From Pelolinea submarina (GTDB taxonomy: Bacteria; Chloroflexota; Anaerolineae; Anaerolineales; Anaerolineaceae), in contig NZ_AP018437.1 in assembly GCF_003966975.1 (NCBI RefSeq), forward strand, positions 1,922,001 through 1,986,000: DNA of 64,000 nucleotides. The letters are read 5' to 3'. The position numbers and the translations under genes were made by a program. The notes under the pieces are model-generated. The model worked only from the letters and a program-made list of their open reading frames with translations, made no database searches and had not been told where the DNA came from. This document shows, in pieces, positions 32,882 through 40,769 of this stretch (positions are counted from its first letter, which is position 1; each line of letters opens with the position of its first letter).

Positions 32882-34186
32882 CTAATTCAAGCAATTGGCC
32901 CTCAGACCCGATACACATTGATCGTTGAAATACTCCTCCGGCGCGGCATTTTTTAGATAACAAACTGCTTGCTCGCCGCCCTGGTTTCCCGGAAAAACAA
33001 ATGAGTAGGATACACAGTTGGGGTCGTTTACGCAGGCCTGCATACAAGGCGTGGCATCATACCCATCCAATAGGAAGCTGAAATAGTCGGAACCATAGCG
33101 ATCTGTATTGGGGTTCATGCATTCTCCCAATGAGGATGAAGATGAAGAAGAGGGGAACCACCAATTGTCACTATCGCAGGGATGACTTTCTGAAGAAGGA
33201 TATGGGTTTCCACACCATTTTCCGCCAATCCCGCCGGCTGCGCTATCACAGATTTTTACATAATCCGTTCGCCCCAGAAACTCCACGTTATCCCAGGGAT
33301 CGTAACCGGCATATATCGATCCGTCCAATATGCGCCGATTCATGGTGGAATTTGATTTGGCTTCTCCAACGTTATAGGCGAATGACACATCTACGATCAT
33401 TTCTGCCCCGCCGCTGCAGTCTTCCATTTTCGGTGTTACCGGGATGTAAATAAAATCTTCCAATACGCTGGGTACCAGGTAACCAGCGGCGCTTTCCAAT
33501 TTTTCCTGTACCACGTCCGTTTTATAATTCTCGCATGCATCGTGACTTGGGTACATTCCATGCTTATCCTCTGATACATATATGATCGGATGCGTGGCGC
33601 CAAAGCCATCGTTCACATCTCGATACATTACGGCATTCTCGCTCGTTTCCGTGTAAGGATCATAATGCCTTTTCCAGTAAATACTCTCCAGGCGGGTATT
33701 TGTCCAATTTCCATAATTCGCGACAAAGAAATAGATCGCTTCAGTATCACCACAATGTTTCCCAAAAAATTGGTCAAATGGATCCATGATCAAACCGGCT
33801 GCAGAATCGATCGGGCTGGTAAACCAATCGGTCCAACTCCTGTCGAAATCAGCACCGTTGTCCATGTCATATAGAAAGACATAAACCAACATGGCACCTT
33901 CCTTTCCGCTATGGTGAAGGATGGGTGAGACTTGATGGAGCTGCATGATTGTACCGACATTTTCCTGTTCGTCTTCATCAAAAATTAAATAAGGTGTGTA
34001 TTTCCTTGCGAGCATAAGTTCTGTTGCGTCATTAATCCCGTCTTCATCCGAGTCCCCCTCATATAAAGATGGTTCTACCGTTATATCGCGATTTGTTTGG
34101 GATTCTGCGCCTACGGATGTCACATCACTGAAGATAAAAACCGTTAAACAAGCGATGAAAATGGATAGAAATTTATGACTGTTCAT
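32882..34186 (-). CDS. Secreted VPS62-like protein with PAN/Apple domain
   Basis: A 434-residue exported protein. Signal peptide 1-28 (FLSIFIACLTVFIFSDVTSVGA). An acidic DSDEDGINDATELMLARKYTPYLIF segment with Ca-binding character starts a domain resembling VPS62-type proteins: HHSGKEGAMLVYVFLYDMDNGA, FFVANYGNW and HPIIYVSEDKHGMYPSH. A Ser-rich linker (SSSSSSSLGECM) leads to a C-terminal PAN/Apple-like domain (about 365-430) with paired cysteines (CMQACVNDPNCVSYSF, CYLKNA). PAN domains bind protein or carbohydrate. ATG 34186 has AGGAGG. The VPS62 name is from fold-level resemblance and is moderately sure. Confidence 0.68.
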   Translation of the reverse strand: MNSHKFLSIFIACLTVFIFSDVTSVGAESQTNRDITVEPSLYEGDSDEDGINDATELMLARKYTPYLIFDEDEQENVGTIMQLHQVSPILHHSGKEGAMLVYVFLYDMDNGADFDRSWTDWFTSPIDSAAGLIMDPFDQFFGKHCGDTEAIYFFVANYGNWTNTRLESIYWKRHYDPYTETSENAVMYRDVNDGFGATHPIIYVSEDKHGMYPSHDACENYKTDVVQEKLESAAGYLVPSVLEDFIYIPVTPKMEDCSGGAEMIVDVSFAYNVGEAKSNSTMNRRILDGSIYAGYDPWDNVEFLGRTDYVKICDSAAGGIGGKWCGNPYPSSESHPCDSDNWWFPSSSSSSSLGECMNPNTDRYGSDYFSFLLDGYDATPCMQACVNDPNCVSYSFVFPGNQGGEQAVCYLKNAAPEEYFNDQCVSGLRANCLN

Positions 34187-34255
34187 AATTTCCTCCTACG
34201 GATTGTTCGAATAAACCTTAATCATCTTCTTATATAAAATAACAGTACTGACAAT

Positions 34256-34284
34256 ATTGTATAAAAAAAGAATACGCTTTTCAA
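34256..34284 (-). promoter_or_regulatory. Promoter of the VPS62-PAN gene
   Basis: Minus strand TTGAAA (34284-34279), 17-nt spacer, TACAAT (34261-34256). This gives a leader of about 60 nt that carries the AGGAGG ribosome site. Confidence 0.6.
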
Positions 34285-34599
34285 CTATTAATTTCAAAAA
34301 ATATTTATCTGTATAGGTAATAAAAAGGAAAAATAATAATTTTGGGTGCGGCATAATTTCCACGAAAAAAGGAAAGTTGTTTTGGTCATTTCATAACTGG
34401 AAATGTTTTTTCCAAGATTTTGCGATAGTAGGAACGATATTAAAAGTATTGTAAATGGCCGGTTTCTTTAAAAAGACGTTGCCATGAAATCATTCCTCAA
34501 ACAGGTGCTGGTAGCTTTCTGCCAATCTCAAGCGGCTTTATCTACTCTATCCCCCCTAAACACAAACAAATCAGGAAAGCAATCCGATGAAAAAGGTAG

Positions 34600-34628
34600 T
34601 TGGAACTGGATGCGGTTTGTTATACAAT
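34600..34628 (+). promoter_or_regulatory. Promoter of the YtcJ-like amidohydrolase gene
   Basis: TTGGAA (34600-34605), 17-nt spacer, TACAAT (34623-34628). The predicted RNA start is near 34635. Confidence 0.58.
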
Positions 34629-34681
34629 GTTTGTTAAACCATACTAAATAAACTATGCGTATAACAAATGGGCGGGTTTAT

Positions 34682-36601
34682 ATGGCGAAATATCAAAATT
34701 TCTTATCGTATTTTTTCGTTGGCATTATTTTTCTCACTTCGATCACAAGTTGTGATGCCTGTCAGCCAAAAGACGCTGCAGCTGTAGAAGAAAAAAATGT
34801 TGCGCTCTTTGACGCAGACCATCCCTTCGGCGGGTTGATCCTGGACCATGGCGGCGACGTGGACGTCAAAATGGTCGCTTTGGGCAGAACAGGCGAAAAA
34901 GTATATGTCACGGGCAATGGAGAAGTGCTGCCGGCTGTGGATGAGAATACTGATCCAGATTGCGCCATGCGTTTTAACGTTGACGATGAACTGATGTTCG
35001 CCGGCAAACCAACTCCAAACGTCAAGATCGAGATTGAATATCTCGACAATGGCACAGATACATTCAATGTGCAGTACGATTCTTTTTATGGCGAGCGGTC
35101 AGACGGGAATATCTTCACGGATTCCGAGGTCGTGACCAAGACCGGCAGCGGTGAATTCAAGACCGCCAAGATCGTCCTGGACGACGCATTTTTCGCAAAC
35201 CGCCAGTATGGTGGCGACTTCCGCATTTGGGACCGTTCCGATGGCGCTGAGACGATTCGGCGGGTAAAGGTCACGCTGCTAACGGATGAAGTTTTATTCC
35301 CGGAGGAATTGCCATTCGATTCAACAAGACAGATCCCTCATTCCACAATTTATTACAATGGGCAGCTTCTAACAATGACCGAAAACCCGCCGGCGACGGC
35401 CATCGAAATCCGAGAGAGCAAGATCCGGGCGGTTAGCAGCGACGAAGAAATATTAACAAACGCGAATCCGAATTCCACTTATATCAATTTGCAGGGAAAA
35501 ACGCTGATGCCGGGTTTTATCAATGCGCATGACCATTCATTCCAGAATATCTGGCGTGAGAACTTCGAAACCGGCCAGCAATTTCTCTTATCCCATGGAA
35601 TTACCTCAACTGCCGAGACGTTTGTGGACAGAACCCTGCTTAACGACTTTCTCGAATTTAATCAGGCGGGGCTGCAACGTATGAGAATCAGTTTGTATCT
35701 TATGCGCACCGATAACTGTGGAGTGGACCTTACAGAGTGGTATTGGCCGGATTATCCATCGATGATGAAGGATGGCGCCTTGCTGCAGATTCCAGGTGTT
35801 AAGATATTCAGTGACGGCGGATCCTGCGGTAGTCCCGCCCGCAGTTTTCCATATCCCGATGAAAGTTATGGAGACCTCTATCAAGACGTCGATAGCTTGA
35901 CCGAATTAATTCAGGAAGCTCAGGACCACGGCTACCAGGTGGCGATCCATGGATTGGGCGACCGCGCGATCGATGTCAACCTGGACGCACTGGAAGCGGT
36001 GTTGGATGGGGGTCCGAACACACTTCATCATCGCCTGGAACATAATACGCTTTTAAGAGATGATATGTTCGCACGCTTCGGCGAGGTGGACGCGGTGACG
36101 GTGATCTTTGGCTATTACCTGGCCTGTTACTTCTCGGGGGAAAGCTCCCAATTTCAATATTCGACACCGGAAGAATACGCACATATGGAATGGGCTTTCC
36201 GAAAATTGATCGACGCGAATCCGGATGTTCATTTTGCCTGGCATTCCGATTCGCCAGGGATCAGCCCGCTGCCGGAGCAAATGAAAAATATTTTTGGATT
36301 CGTAACCCGCCGGGAGCAGAAAGCTGACGGAACATTTTGCGAACCGCCGGATTGGGGGGTGGATGGTCTGATGAACATCGATGAAGCGCTTGAATTCATG
36401 ACCATCGGCAGCGCGTATGCTATCCGCCGCGACCATGAGATCGGCAGTCTTGAAAAGGAGAAGCTGGCTGACCTGATCATCCTGTCCGATAACCCTACCA
36501 AGGTAGATGACGAGGCTATTTTGGACATTCAGGTGCTTACGACCATGGTCGGCGGCAAGGTGGAGTATTGCATGCCCGAATATTCGCAATTTTGTCCATA
36601 A
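34682..36601 (+). CDS. YtcJ-like amidohydrolase lipoprotein with N-terminal beta domain
   Basis: A 639-residue exported metallo-hydrolase. The signal peptide ends SITSC, a lipobox (Cys24), so it is probably membrane-anchored. Residues about 45-205 form a beta-sandwich-like domain (VKIEIEYLDNGTDTFNVQYD, DFRIWDRSDGAETIRRVKV). From about 215 the amidohydrolase-3 (YtcJ) domain shows MPGFINAHDHSFQNIW (metal site), VKIFSDGGSCGSPARSFPY, VAIHGLGDRAIDVNLDALE, HHRLEHNTLL and WHSDSPGISPL. The substrate is unknown. ATG 34682 is chosen because it gives a compact signal peptide; an in-frame ATG at 34655 adds nine residues and cannot be excluded. An exported YtcJ enzyme with an extra N-terminal domain is uncommon. 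Confidence 0.82.
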   Translation: MAKYQNFLSYFFVGIIFLTSITSCDACQPKDAAAVEEKNVALFDADHPFGGLILDHGGDVDVKMVALGRTGEKVYVTGNGEVLPAVDENTDPDCAMRFNVDDELMFAGKPTPNVKIEIEYLDNGTDTFNVQYDSFYGERSDGNIFTDSEVVTKTGSGEFKTAKIVLDDAFFANRQYGGDFRIWDRSDGAETIRRVKVTLLTDEVLFPEELPFDSTRQIPHSTIYYNGQLLTMTENPPATAIEIRESKIRAVSSDEEILTNANPNSTYINLQGKTLMPGFINAHDHSFQNIWRENFETGQQFLLSHGITSTAETFVDRTLLNDFLEFNQAGLQRMRISLYLMRTDNCGVDLTEWYWPDYPSMMKDGALLQIPGVKIFSDGGSCGSPARSFPYPDESYGDLYQDVDSLTELIQEAQDHGYQVAIHGLGDRAIDVNLDALEAVLDGGPNTLHHRLEHNTLLRDDMFARFGEVDAVTVIFGYYLACYFSGESSQFQYSTPEEYAHMEWAFRKLIDANPDVHFAWHSDSPGISPLPEQMKNIFGFVTRREQKADGTFCEPPDWGVDGLMNIDEALEFMTIGSAYAIRRDHEIGSLEKEKLADLIILSDNPTKVDDEAILDIQVLTTMVGGKVEYCMPEYSQFCP

Positions 36602-36605
36602 ATGA

Positions 36606-36624
36606 GAAAAGCCTTAGGCTTTTC
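36606..36624. terminator. Short terminator hairpin
   Basis: GAAAAGCC-TTA-GGCTTTTC immediately after the amidohydrolase stop; the T-run forms part of the stem. Confidence 0.6.
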
Positions 36625-36713
36625 CCGGTAAAACACGGAACTACTGCACCCCATTCAAGAACGTAGGAGTCCACTCATTCACTAATCTGACCATCGATTT
36701 TAATTTCTTTTGA

Positions 36714-37112
36714 TTATATTGTTAGCCATTTTAGATACAGCGCTGCCAAGAGAACCAAATTAATCAGAATGCCTATCCATCCACTATTGTCGAGATGTTC
36801 AAAGCGTCCATTCCAGAATAGAAAGAAGATTAATGTTGAAAAAATTGAACCAGCAATGATAATAGGACGCCACCAAACTTGTTTGAAAAGCAGCCCCGCT
36901 CCACCAACCACAAACAGAAGAGCTGCCAGTATCAGTGAGATTCCAGCCAGCTTACGGTTGGTATCCATTCCTAAAATGTTTGAGAATGCCCAGGAGTAAT
37001 CAGGCCAATCCATCCCGGGTTGAAGTTCAAAGTATCGAGCGCTTTGCCCAAAATAAAGAACGTGGACCAGTCCGTGCAGCACAAGAAAAATGCCAATTAG
37101 ATTTCTGATCAT
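36714..37112 (-). CDS. Hypothetical four-span membrane protein
   Basis: No named family recognised. 132 residues with four predicted membrane spans (about 3-22, 52-75, 80-100, 108-130). Pattern: HGLVHVLYFGQSARYFELQPGMDWPDYSW between spans 1 and 2, with a His pair near the first span that could bind metal or haem. ATG 37112 has a strong AAGGAG. It is the last gene of a seven-gene co-directional cluster downstream of a MalT-type regulator. Confidence 0.7.
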   Translation of the reverse strand: MIRNLIGIFLVLHGLVHVLYFGQSARYFELQPGMDWPDYSWAFSNILGMDTNRKLAGISLILAALLFVVGGAGLLFKQVWWRPIIIAGSIFSTLIFFLFWNGRFEHLDNSGWIGILINLVLLAALYLKWLTI

Positions 37113-37162
37113 GCGATCTCTCCTTCCAGTGAATTTCTACCTGCACTTACCGAACCTATATT

Positions 37163-37840
37163 TTAACGGCTTAACAGCTCCTGCCCAAAACCGGCAACAA
37201 AAGAGATTACAAACATGATTGCAGATCCAAATACGAAAATCATGTTCGTGTTCATTAACTCCTCAATACTCAAATTCCCCGGGAAATAGCCAAATATCGC
37301 CATTTCCAATCCAATTAGCATCAGGATTACAGCCATCGGCAGCGTGAATCTCCAAAGATGTGCCAGGAAAAGCCAGCTACGCTGCGGCAATAGCTTTTTC
37401 CATCCATTTAAGGGTTTATCCATTCTGGTAGCAAAGGCCCATGCAGGAATGAAGAAGAATGCCTGGCCAATACCACCCCCAACCAAGAAGCTTAGGATAA
37501 ACAGAGCTAGATAAATCCTTCGGCCATGTTTTGTGGGCAGATACGAGATTGACCATAGGATGATCGCAATCCCAACCAGGACTGCCGCTATACCCGTGAG
37601 TAGATAATTAGGCAATATTGTGAACGCAGGTTCGGTCCCTTCAGCCCAAAATCTTTGCATGGGGCCGATCGCATTAATCAATAAGTTGTCTGTTGGATTG
37701 TTGCCTTGTAATATCTCAAAAATGCCGTGGTTAATACTTGAGAACAAGCCAAAGAATACACCAACTGTCGTGGCAATCGTACGGGTGGCAGACCAATCCT
37801 TAAATAAACCAGACTGTGTCCCGGTAAAGTTTTTGTTCAT
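37163..37840 (-). CDS. Hypothetical multi-span membrane protein
   Basis: No family recognised. 225 residues with about six membrane spans (22-42, 72-95, 103-130, 155-178, 195-222 and a short one). It has a conserved-looking start RTIATTVGVFFGLFSSINHGIFEILQ and a GGGIGQAFFFIPAWAFATRM loop. AGGATAA precedes the ATG at 37840. It lies 39 nt after the PNPOx-like gene and 50 nt before the last gene of the cluster. It is probably a transport or membrane-remodelling partner; no direct evidence of function. Confidence 0.7.
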   Translation of the reverse strand: MNKNFTGTQSGLFKDWSATRTIATTVGVFFGLFSSINHGIFEILQGNNPTDNLLINAIGPMQRFWAEGTEPAFTILPNYLLTGIAAVLVGIAIILWSISYLPTKHGRRIYLALFILSFLVGGGIGQAFFFIPAWAFATRMDKPLNGWKKLLPQRSWLFLAHLWRFTLPMAVILMLIGLEMAIFGYFPGNLSIEELMNTNMIFVFGSAIMFVISFVAGFGQELLSR

Positions 37841-37879
37841 TTGAATTATCCTTTTTTATTAATCATTGGTAAAAATTCT

Positions 37880-38290
37880 TTACCAAGGGATTTCTTCGTA
37901 AGGCACCAAACCAGGGGAGAAGAAAATCCTTTCAGGTTTAAGCCGATAAATATCGATGAGACGCTGCGCATCCTTGGGCAAGATCAAATCGATGATCGGG
38001 TTATCTTTGATAAATTGCTGTTGGATATCCTCATCATTCACTGGTTCAATATTCCCTTTGATTCTCAATTGAGATTGTTCATCATGCTTCGCCCAGACAA
38101 TTTCGGCGACAGGTTTGTTATTGATTTCCATAACTTTTGGTGAATTTTTCATGGTAAAGAAATACAATTGATTACTATAAACGGTGTGGATTCCCATCGG
38201 CCTGACACTTGGTGTATTATCCAACCCTATCGTGGCTAGATAACCAAATTTCACATCCTTGATATATTCAATTACTTGTTGTCTATCCAT
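37880..38290 (-). CDS. Pyridoxamine 5'-phosphate oxidase-like flavin-binding protein
   Basis: A 136-residue split-barrel protein of the PNPOx-like superfamily, which binds FMN, F420 or haem. The N-terminal VIEYIKDVKFGYLATIGLDNTPSVRPMG and the strand LYFFTMKNSPKVMEI are the usual flavin-site elements. The C-terminal YRLKPERIFFSPG is also typical. Length is normal. It may be a flavoreductase or a detoxifying protein; the substrate is unknown. It has a good AAGGAGAA ribosome site and lies 25 nt after the 69-residue gene. Confidence 0.83.
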   Translation of the reverse strand: MDRQQVIEYIKDVKFGYLATIGLDNTPSVRPMGIHTVYSNQLYFFTMKNSPKVMEINNKPVAEIVWAKHDEQSQLRIKGNIEPVNDEDIQQQFIKDNPIIDLILPKDAQRLIDIYRLKPERIFFSPGLVPYEEIPW

Positions 38291-38315
38291 TCTTCTCCTT
38301 AATTATTTATCTTTT

Positions 38316-38525
38316 CTATTTTCTAATTACTGAAACAATCGTGAGGTTAAAATCATGCAGCCGGATTAAGATACCTAACAGAGCCGCCTGGTCGGTTAGT
38401 CTGCCGGTGAGTGATGTAGACCTGCCCGGCTTTTTTTCTATGCTCATCCCCTCCAGCCAATCCGACCATTTCTCGGGAATTTCATTTTCAACAACAATCT
38501 CATATACAAACGATTCATTCATCAT
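38316..38525 (-). CDS. Small soluble hypothetical protein (69 aa)
   Basis: 69 residues, no membrane span. The pattern FVYEIVVENEIPEKWSDWLEGM followed by a beta strand (STSLTGRLTDQAALLGILI) and a closing strand (LTIVSVIR) looks like a compact alpha/beta fold. I have seen similar short proteins in varied bacteria but know no function. It is packed 5 nt after the acyltransferase-like gene and 25 nt before the PNPOx-like gene, so it is a true operon member. Two successive ATG codons could serve as start. Confidence 0.68.
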   Translation of the reverse strand: MMNESFVYEIVVENEIPEKWSDWLEGMSIEKKPGRSTSLTGRLTDQAALLGILIRLHDFNLTIVSVIRK

Positions 38526-38530
38526 GGCTC

Positions 38531-39352
38531 TTAATCTACCCCTGTTGAAATGCCGAAGGATTCTCTCAGCAGCTGGTCGCTTTGTAGAAAGCCGGCGAAA
38601 TCCTTTACGAATCGGGCCGCGGGAGCGCCATCCACGATATCATGATTAAATGAAGCGGTCAGGCACAGGTGTTCATGCATTTCGAACTTTCCTCCTATTT
38701 CCACAACCCGATTGATTATGCTTCCGACTGTTACACCCACCGTTGCGCTGACCAACGGAATGAAGGCGACGCCTTCATTTGCGAACATGCCGAACGCCGT
38801 TACGGCTACTGCTCCATATCTGTCCATCATATTTAAATTACGCGATGCGATTTTGATGAAAAGGTTGTAGAGAAACCCTGGTATGAATTTAACCCAGCCA
38901 GTACCCGAAAACCCACCAAATTCAACATCCGTTTTTGCCTGTATCTCACGAATCTGGTTGTGTATCTGAATATAGCTTTTATCCTGTGCAAAGCCAACGC
39001 CAAAGGGCTCGGGGATGCTTTCCCCTTTGATATTTCGCTCAACCATAGCGCTGATAGTCACATTTTCCAGAATGATCAATTGGTTACCGCGGCGGAATGA
39101 ATTCATTTTGGGGTGAAGAACCACCGCGCGGGAGAGGCAGGTGATGACAAAGGCAGTCAGTGAAAGCTTCTCCCCCGTTTTTTCTTGATGCTGTTTCATG
39201 AAGCGCCGCGGCTTCGATATGTCCACCTCGAAGATGGCATGAATATTATTCTGACCTCGGCCGGCGGAGGCTGAAGCCGTCACCATCTTCCGCCTTAGTG
39301 AGAAAGGCTCCTTGTGGAATTGAATAGGTTTATTTTTAGAAGGATTACCCAT
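38531..39352 (-). CDS. Stand-alone 2-oxoacid dehydrogenase E2-type acyltransferase domain
   Basis: A 273-residue protein equal to the catalytic domain of dihydrolipoamide acyltransferases, without lipoyl or peripheral-subunit-binding domains. The active-site motif FNHDIVDGAPAARFV (His-x3-Asp-Gly) is present. Other E2 features: MVTASASAGRGQNNIHAIFEVD, LSLTAFVITCLSRAVVLHPKMN and VGSIINRVVEIGG. The missing lipoyl arm means it cannot work in a normal dehydrogenase complex by itself. It may move acyl groups between CoA and another acceptor, as chloramphenicol acetyltransferase does with the same fold. It lies in a cluster of membrane-protein genes with no E1 or E3. Confidence 0.85.
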   Translation of the reverse strand: MGNPSKNKPIQFHKEPFSLRRKMVTASASAGRGQNNIHAIFEVDISKPRRFMKQHQEKTGEKLSLTAFVITCLSRAVVLHPKMNSFRRGNQLIILENVTISAMVERNIKGESIPEPFGVGFAQDKSYIQIHNQIREIQAKTDVEFGGFSGTGWVKFIPGFLYNLFIKIASRNLNMMDRYGAVAVTAFGMFANEGVAFIPLVSATVGVTVGSIINRVVEIGGKFEMHEHLCLTASFNHDIVDGAPAARFVKDFAGFLQSDQLLRESFGISTGVD

Positions 39353-39364
39353 CGATTTTCCCTC

Positions 39365-40159
39365 TCATCCAAATAAGACTGATTTAATTAATAACGGCAG
39401 CGACATCCCGTAATTTCCCAGAAAATGAGCCAGCATGGTAAACCACAGGCTGCCCAGCGGTCCGGCAAAAAAAGCGCCGGTAAACGCCAAAGGTAATACC
39501 TCAAGACAACGCCACCACACATACAAATGCTTGAGCATGAAGATCAGCCCGCCTGCCACCCATGATAGGCGGCCAAAAAGTCCATTCAGTTTGGGGATTA
39601 AAACGCCGCGATAGTAAATATCTTCCACAAAAATATTCATCAAAGCCGTGAACGACACGAGCAGAAGGAAAACATAATTATGCTCAAAAACTACACCGGG
39701 ATAGGCATCTGAAATGCTATTCACCTCTTTCAAAGGATTTTGGGAAGCAGGGAACCAAACCGGCGGTGGTAGCAACGAAGCAATTTTGGGGCTGAGTTTA
39801 ATGAGTGGAAATGTGGCTGCAAATGCCAGGATAAAGAGAAGTACAAACAATCCCCAGGCTTTCCAACCACCCAACTTCAACGAAAGCCGTGCTTTCAGAA
39901 AATGCCAGTTAAATAACCCCCCTTCGCGCTTCAGGATCAACACGGCCAGCAAAAATTCGAACAAGTAGCCGGACAGCGAGATCAGATTCAAAGCATACCC
40001 GTTGATTTCACCTTCAGCAGTTGTCATATAAGGCATCAAAAGGGGAGTTACAACATATAGTAATAGCAGCCACCAGGCTAACGGGACCAGGATGAACGCT
40101 GCCAAGCTTACCCAGTTCATTTGGGGAACTCTCAACTTTTCGGGATTCTTTTCTTCCAT
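39365..40159 (-). CDS. CPBP-family intramembrane glutamic endopeptidase
   Basis: A 264-residue integral membrane protease of the CPBP (CAAX protease and bacteriocin-processing) family with about eight spans. The glutamate-arginine motif appears as VEDIYYRGVLIP, the second as FMLKHLYVWWRC and the third as LAHFLGNYG. The first motif has ED in place of the usual EE, which still keeps a catalytic Glu. Relatives process prenylated proteins, bacteriocins or anti-sigma factors. It has a strong AAGGAGAA site and sits 12 nt before the acyltransferase gene. Confidence 0.85.
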   Translation of the reverse strand: MEEKNPEKLRVPQMNWVSLAAFILVPLAWWLLLLYVVTPLLMPYMTTAEGEINGYALNLISLSGYLFEFLLAVLILKREGGLFNWHFLKARLSLKLGGWKAWGLFVLLFILAFAATFPLIKLSPKIASLLPPPVWFPASQNPLKEVNSISDAYPGVVFEHNYVFLLLVSFTALMNIFVEDIYYRGVLIPKLNGLFGRLSWVAGGLIFMLKHLYVWWRCLEVLPLAFTGAFFAGPLGSLWFTMLAHFLGNYGMSLPLLIKSVLFG

Positions 40160-40238
40160 TATTTCTCCTTCAAGTGAACCGGGAATTGAGATTACAAACT
40201 TGATCCCGGTTCATTTGATAAATTTGCCTTTGGCAAAT

Positions 40239-40619
40239 TCAAGCTGCTGCCAGTAGATAGATCCCGGCTGCTGAAAATCCAAGTGATAATAATGAGGCAA
40301 TCTGATGAATCCGTAGAACTACAGCCGGCCAACTTCGTTCAAAGCTGAGCATTCCACCCGTAGCTACCAGCGCCAGAAAAAGGGCCGCAGCCGCAGCGAT
40401 TACGAGGACTTGAAGCATTGATAACGCATATCCTGCTTTGATCAGCTGAACTGTGACCGCTGCAAGGAGTACGATCATTACCACGGCGATAATCTTATGG
40501 ACATTGAAATAGAGCGAGTTTAATGGTCTTCCTGCACCAGTTACAATCACACCTGAGATGAGTGTAAAAACTCCCAAAACGCCCGCCGCAACAATCTTTG
40601 TGGTTGAAATAACGTTCAT
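40239..40619 (-). CDS. Hypothetical four-span membrane protein
   Basis: 126 residues with four membrane spans (about 8-27, 42-62, 68-90, 103-124), no recognised family. The layout resembles small cytochrome-b561-like or YwbE-type helices: GVIVTGAGRPLNSLYFNVHKIIAVVM and a second His in VVLRIHQIASLLS. The two His residues in spans 2 and 4 are compatible with haem ligation, but this is only suggestive. ATG 40619 has AAGGAG. It is the first gene of the seven-gene cluster. Confidence 0.7.
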   Translation of the reverse strand: MNVISTTKIVAAGVLGVFTLISGVIVTGAGRPLNSLYFNVHKIIAVVMIVLLAAVTVQLIKAGYALSMLQVLVIAAAAALFLALVATGGMLSFERSWPAVVLRIHQIASLLSLGFSAAGIYLLAAA

Positions 40620-40704
40620 TATTTTCTCCTTTTTTTATGGTTCGTAATAAATATAAGAAAAAACTAATGAACTTACAGTGGACAGAGGGTGTATCTTCCG
40701 GCAG

Positions 40705-40741
40705 CAATTTATAAAAAGAAAGGTGTACGAAAGTACACCTT
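40705..40741 (-). terminator. Terminator of the MalT-type regulator gene
   Basis: Minus-strand AAGGTGTAC-TTTC-GTACACCTT (9-bp perfect stem, 40741-40720) followed by TCTTTTTATAAATT. It separates the regulator from the seven-gene cluster, which then needs its own promoter. A TATATT box lies upstream of 40619 without a clear -35, as expected of an activator-dependent promoter. Confidence 0.8.
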
Positions 40742-40769
40742 ATGTCATTGTGTATAAATAATAGGCAGT

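Larger units (their letters stand above)
34187..34681. other. Divergent intergenic region, 495 nt
   Basis: AT-rich. It holds the two outward promoters given separately, at 34256-34284 (minus) and 34600-34628 (plus). Between them, 34285-34599, I see no gene, repeat or folded RNA. Confidence 0.5.
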
